Assembly (NCBI GenBank): GCA_029237515.1
Contig: JARBAV010000242.1
Location: 1-7,282, forward strand
DNA length: 7,282 nucleotides
Source of the DNA: Nitrososphaerales archaeon
Lineage (GTDB): Archaea; Thermoproteota; Nitrososphaeria; Nitrososphaerales; Nitrososphaeraceae
Direction: 5' to 3'
Under the pieces are notes generated by a model. It was not told the origin of the DNA. It searched no databases and saw only the letters and a list, made by a program, of their open reading frames with translations. Of this stretch, positions 5,595 through 7,282 are shown piece after piece. The first letter of the stretch is position 1, and each line of letters opens with the position of its first letter. Both the position numbers and the translations under genes were made by a program.

Positions 5595-6269
5595 GTGCAT
5601 TCAGGATTACAAAGCGCAAAGGACTTCTTTACTGAGCAAAACGCTAATACGTATGACAAGATCGTGCGATACGCCACGATAGGCAGAGATAAACAGTGGA
5701 AGAAGAATATTCTGACCATGATCCAGGGAAACAAAGTACTGGATCTCGCCTCCGGTACGGGAATCTTGAGCGAAATGATCAGAAATAGTAATGACGCATT
5801 AGAAGTATTAAGTTTGGATCTTTCAATTGATTATGTCAAGATTTCTAAAAAAAGGAGGAAAATCCCGACCGTAATAAATGCTAGTGCAGAAATGTTGCCT
5901 TTTAGAAATAGAAGTTGTGATTGCATTGTATCCTCTTACTTGGCAAAATATGTAGATATCGATAAATTGGTAACTGAGATTAGTAGAGTAATAACTCCAA
6001 ATGGGATTGTTATATTTCATGATTTTTCATACCCTAATAAAATGGTCATTAGAATTGCCTGGAAATTACATTTCAAGTTGTTGTGTGCAGTTGGGTTGAT
6101 AGTAACTTCTTGGAGACACGTCTTTTCAGAACTGGATCAAATGATTGAGAATTCAAAATGGTCAGAGGAAGTACTGGCATCGCTAGGAAGTCATGGTTTT
6201 GCCGAAATCAGTTCGACGTATTTCACATTTGGTACCTCGAAAATGATTGTAGCCAAGAAGAATGAGTAA
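5595..6269 (+). CDS. UbiE/MenG-like SAM-dependent methyltransferase
   Basis: A 224-residue class I methyltransferase. The N-terminus DFFTEQNANTYD...RDKQWKKNIL (10-40) matches the UbiE/MenG opening, where an xxYD motif precedes a Trp-containing helix. The SAM-binding motif I is VLDLASGTG (48-56), followed by SLDLS (73-77), ASAEMLPF (97-103) and PNGIVIFHDFSYPNK (135-149). In this family the enzyme C-methylates a prenylated aromatic ring in ubiquinone or menaquinone synthesis; whether this protein has that substrate is inferred. A hydrophobic stretch around 150-173 may bind a lipid substrate or the membrane. GTG at 5595 is the only start codon in frame after the stop at 5541-5543, and it lies about seven bases after the predicted transcript start. 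The stop overlaps the start of the UbiA-like gene by 8 bases, so the two are translationally coupled and likely act on the same pathway. Confidence 0.85.
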   Translation: MHSGLQSAKDFFTEQNANTYDKIVRYATIGRDKQWKKNILTMIQGNKVLDLASGTGILSEMIRNSNDALEVLSLDLSIDYVKISKKRRKIPTVINASAEMLPFRNRSCDCIVSSYLAKYVDIDKLVTEISRVITPNGIVIFHDFSYPNKMVIRIAWKLHFKLLCAVGLIVTSWRHVFSELDQMIENSKWSEEVLASLGSHGFAEISSTYFTFGTSKMIVAKKNE

Positions 6270-6969
6270 CTGGGACACTAATCGGCTAAATGAATGGTTC
6301 GTGCCAAAGTTCGGCCCCACCCGGTTTAGGATAGCGATAGGAATTTTATTTTTACCATATACTGCGATGTGTATTTCGTTTGCTTTACTAGGCTCGTTAA
6401 TTTCTCCTTCAATCCATTGGGACCGGATAGTGGCTATAGTTCTTATCTACTTTTTTGCTTTGGGTATCGGCGCTCACTTTGCTGATAGCATTGGTTCACG
6501 TAAGAAACCCTGGGGAGCAGAAATTAGTATACATGCCTCGTGGATCATTTTAGCATTGTCTCTTTCAGTCGCCTACTCAATAGGCATTTTCTATATCATT
6601 TTTTTTGTGCCACTACTTTTAGTCGTAGCAGTCGCAGAAGGTTTTTTTCTGTTTGCATATAATTTCGAAAAATTTGGTGGGCGTTTCCACACAAATTTTT
6701 GGTTTGTGATAGCATGGGGATTTCTTCCAGTTATGGCTGGATTCATAATGCAGACCAATGGAATTACCCTTGAATCAATACTCGTGGCAACTGTTGCTGG
6801 GGTCATCAGTTACGTAGAAATTAGTCTTTCGAGGCCTTACAAGGTCCTCAAGAGTAGAGGAGTTCAAATTGACTCTGTTCGCACGTTAGAAAGGTATCTA
6901 AAAATAATTAGTTTCGGCACTCTAATCACTGCCATGCTAGCCTTAGCATTACGTATAATTTTTTACTAG
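6262..6969 (+). CDS. UbiA-like polytopic membrane protein
   Basis: A 235-residue integral membrane protein with about seven predicted helices (roughly 23-48, 54-75, 88-109, 110-134, 146-163, 170-190, 208-235). The loop after helix 2 reads GIGAHFADSIGSRKKPWG (68-85). It sits where UbiA prenyltransferases carry NDxxDxxxD, and the following basic residues and Pro agree, but only D75 of the acidic motif remains. YNFEKFGGRFHTN (133-145) followed by AWGFLPVMAGF (151-161) also resembles UbiA-type proteins. Real UbiA enzymes are usually longer, with eight or nine helices, and need the Asp residues to bind Mg-diphosphate. So it may be a divergent member with another chemistry, or a non-catalytic relative. 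ATG 6262 lies inside the end of the methyltransferase gene (8-base overlap). This pairing with a UbiE-like enzyme is the best hint of function. Membrane protein is certain; UbiA superfamily is moderately supported. Confidence 0.65.
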   Translation: MSNWDTNRLNEWFVPKFGPTRFRIAIGILFLPYTAMCISFALLGSLISPSIHWDRIVAIVLIYFFALGIGAHFADSIGSRKKPWGAEISIHASWIILALSLSVAYSIGIFYIIFFVPLLLVVAVAEGFFLFAYNFEKFGGRFHTNFWFVIAWGFLPVMAGFIMQTNGITLESILVATVAGVISYVEISLSRPYKVLKSRGVQIDSVRTLERYLKIISFGTLITAMLALALRIIFY

Positions 6970-6987
6970 TGAATTTTTCAAAGCACA

Positions 6988-6997
6988 CTTTTTTAGC
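6988..6997 (+). promoter_or_regulatory. TATA-like box before the right-edge gene
   Basis: CTTTTTTAGC is centred about 28 bases before ATG 7021, which would give a leaderless transcript. The same T-run could instead end the upstream operon. The 51-base gap and same strand also leave read-through possible. Confidence 0.3.
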
Positions 6998-7020
6998 TCA
7001 ATCTAGAATATTCAACAGAA

Positions 7021-7282
7021 ATGAAAAGAAAAAAGACGGTTATTGACATTTACAATTCGTCAACGCTACTTAAAGCACTGGTCGAAACAGAGGCTAAGTT
7101 AGGTTTCAAGATTCCTCCGCTCCTACTAGTCGTTATCATACAAAATGGTGTCCTGGAAAGTATACTCAAGTTGCTGGTTCGAAATGCGATCGAGGTCAAT
7201 ATAGTAGGTCAGAGAGAGTCTGGCTCTGTGCTGTATCGAAAGATTTGCGTTAGAAAAAAACCTGAAGGGATAGCCATTATGC
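7021..7282 (+). CDS. Partial CDS, possible chorismate-lyase-like (Rv2949c/DUF98) protein, cut by right edge
   Basis: From ATG 7021 the frame stays open for 87 codons to the window end. Residues 33-65 (PPLLLVVIIQNGVLESILKL, then AIEVNIVGQR) resemble the start of the Rv2949c/DUF98 chorismate pyruvate-lyase family, in which a hydrophobic strand, an NG turn, a helix and a second V-rich strand ending in QR occur in the same order. VLYRKICVR (70-78) fits the following strand, which carries a conserved Arg (here R73) in chorismate lyases. Differences: the family's G-T/S-V/L-T turn is NGVLES here, and the second half, with the other active-site residues, is missing. Such an enzyme would make 4-hydroxybenzoate from chorismate, which would suit the upstream UbiA-like and UbiE-like genes. 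The call comes from remembered family patterns, so it is moderate for the fold and weak for the activity. An unrelated protein is possible. Confidence 0.5.
   Translation, partial: MKRKKTVIDIYNSSTLLKALVETEAKLGFKIPPLLLVVIIQNGVLESILKLLVRNAIEVNIVGQRESGSVLYRKICVRKKPEGIAIM

Noticed and set aside
5513..5734. 73-codon minus-strand frame that might extend the kinase N-terminus by frameshift
   Set aside because: Its translation shows no Gly-rich loop or other kinase N-terminal pattern, and it is antisense to the methyltransferase start, so I do not read it as a broken kinase.
1..7282. Mobile element, CRISPR array, toxin-antitoxin or defence system
   Set aside because: No terminal repeats, regularly spaced repeats, transposase/integrase motifs, or paired small toxin/antitoxin genes were seen on either strand.

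Overview
The window looks like chromosomal DNA of an archaeon, most likely a member of Thaumarchaeota (Nitrososphaeria). The support is indirect: an archaeal-type coiled-coil protein (COG1340-like), an AMMECR1 protein, TATA-like boxes placed 25-35 bases upstream of start codons, almost no Shine-Dalgarno sequences, and frequent GTG/TTG starts. Base composition is moderately AT-rich. I see no transposase, integrase, phage gene, CRISPR array, tRNA or rRNA.

Layout. (1) 1-116, plus strand: the C-terminal tail of a class I glutamine amidotransferase, with its catalytic His and Glu. (2) 164-1120, plus: a C39-peptidase-like domain that lacks the expected catalytic Cys, fused to TPR repeats. (3) 1291-4240, minus: three genes, read in transcription order as a COG1340-like coiled-coil protein, an AMMECR1-domain protein and a GT-B glycosyltransferase. 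They point the same way but are separated by 66 and 94 bases, and at least the first and last have TATA-like boxes of their own, so they are probably separate transcripts. (4) 4379-4774, plus: a small Cys/His-rich protein of unknown function, divergent from the coiled-coil gene. (5) 4833-5525, minus: a small RIO/Bud32-like kinase, convergent with (4). (6) 5595-6969, plus: a UbiE/MenG-like methyltransferase and a UbiA-like membrane protein that overlap by 8 bases, followed at 7021 by a gene cut by the window edge that resembles the Rv2949c/DUF98 chorismate-lyase family.

How the genes may work together. The best-supported functional unit is the methyltransferase/membrane protein pair. With the possible chorismate-lyase-like gene next to it, the three have the logic of a 4-hydroxybenzoate-to-prenylated-ring-to-C-methylated-ring route, as in quinone synthesis. 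However, the membrane protein lacks most of the Asp motif of active UbiA enzymes, and the third gene is partial. The kinase is transcribed divergently from this unit across a 70-base region that holds a perfect 8+8 inverted repeat and a near-palindromic TATA element, which suggests common control. The minus-strand block and the C39-like/TPR gene show no clear common pathway.

There is no obvious defence, toxin or mobile system here. The most interesting items are the Gln-for-Cys C39-like/TPR protein, the ubi-like cluster with its divergent kinase and operator-like repeat, and the Cys/His-rich small protein.
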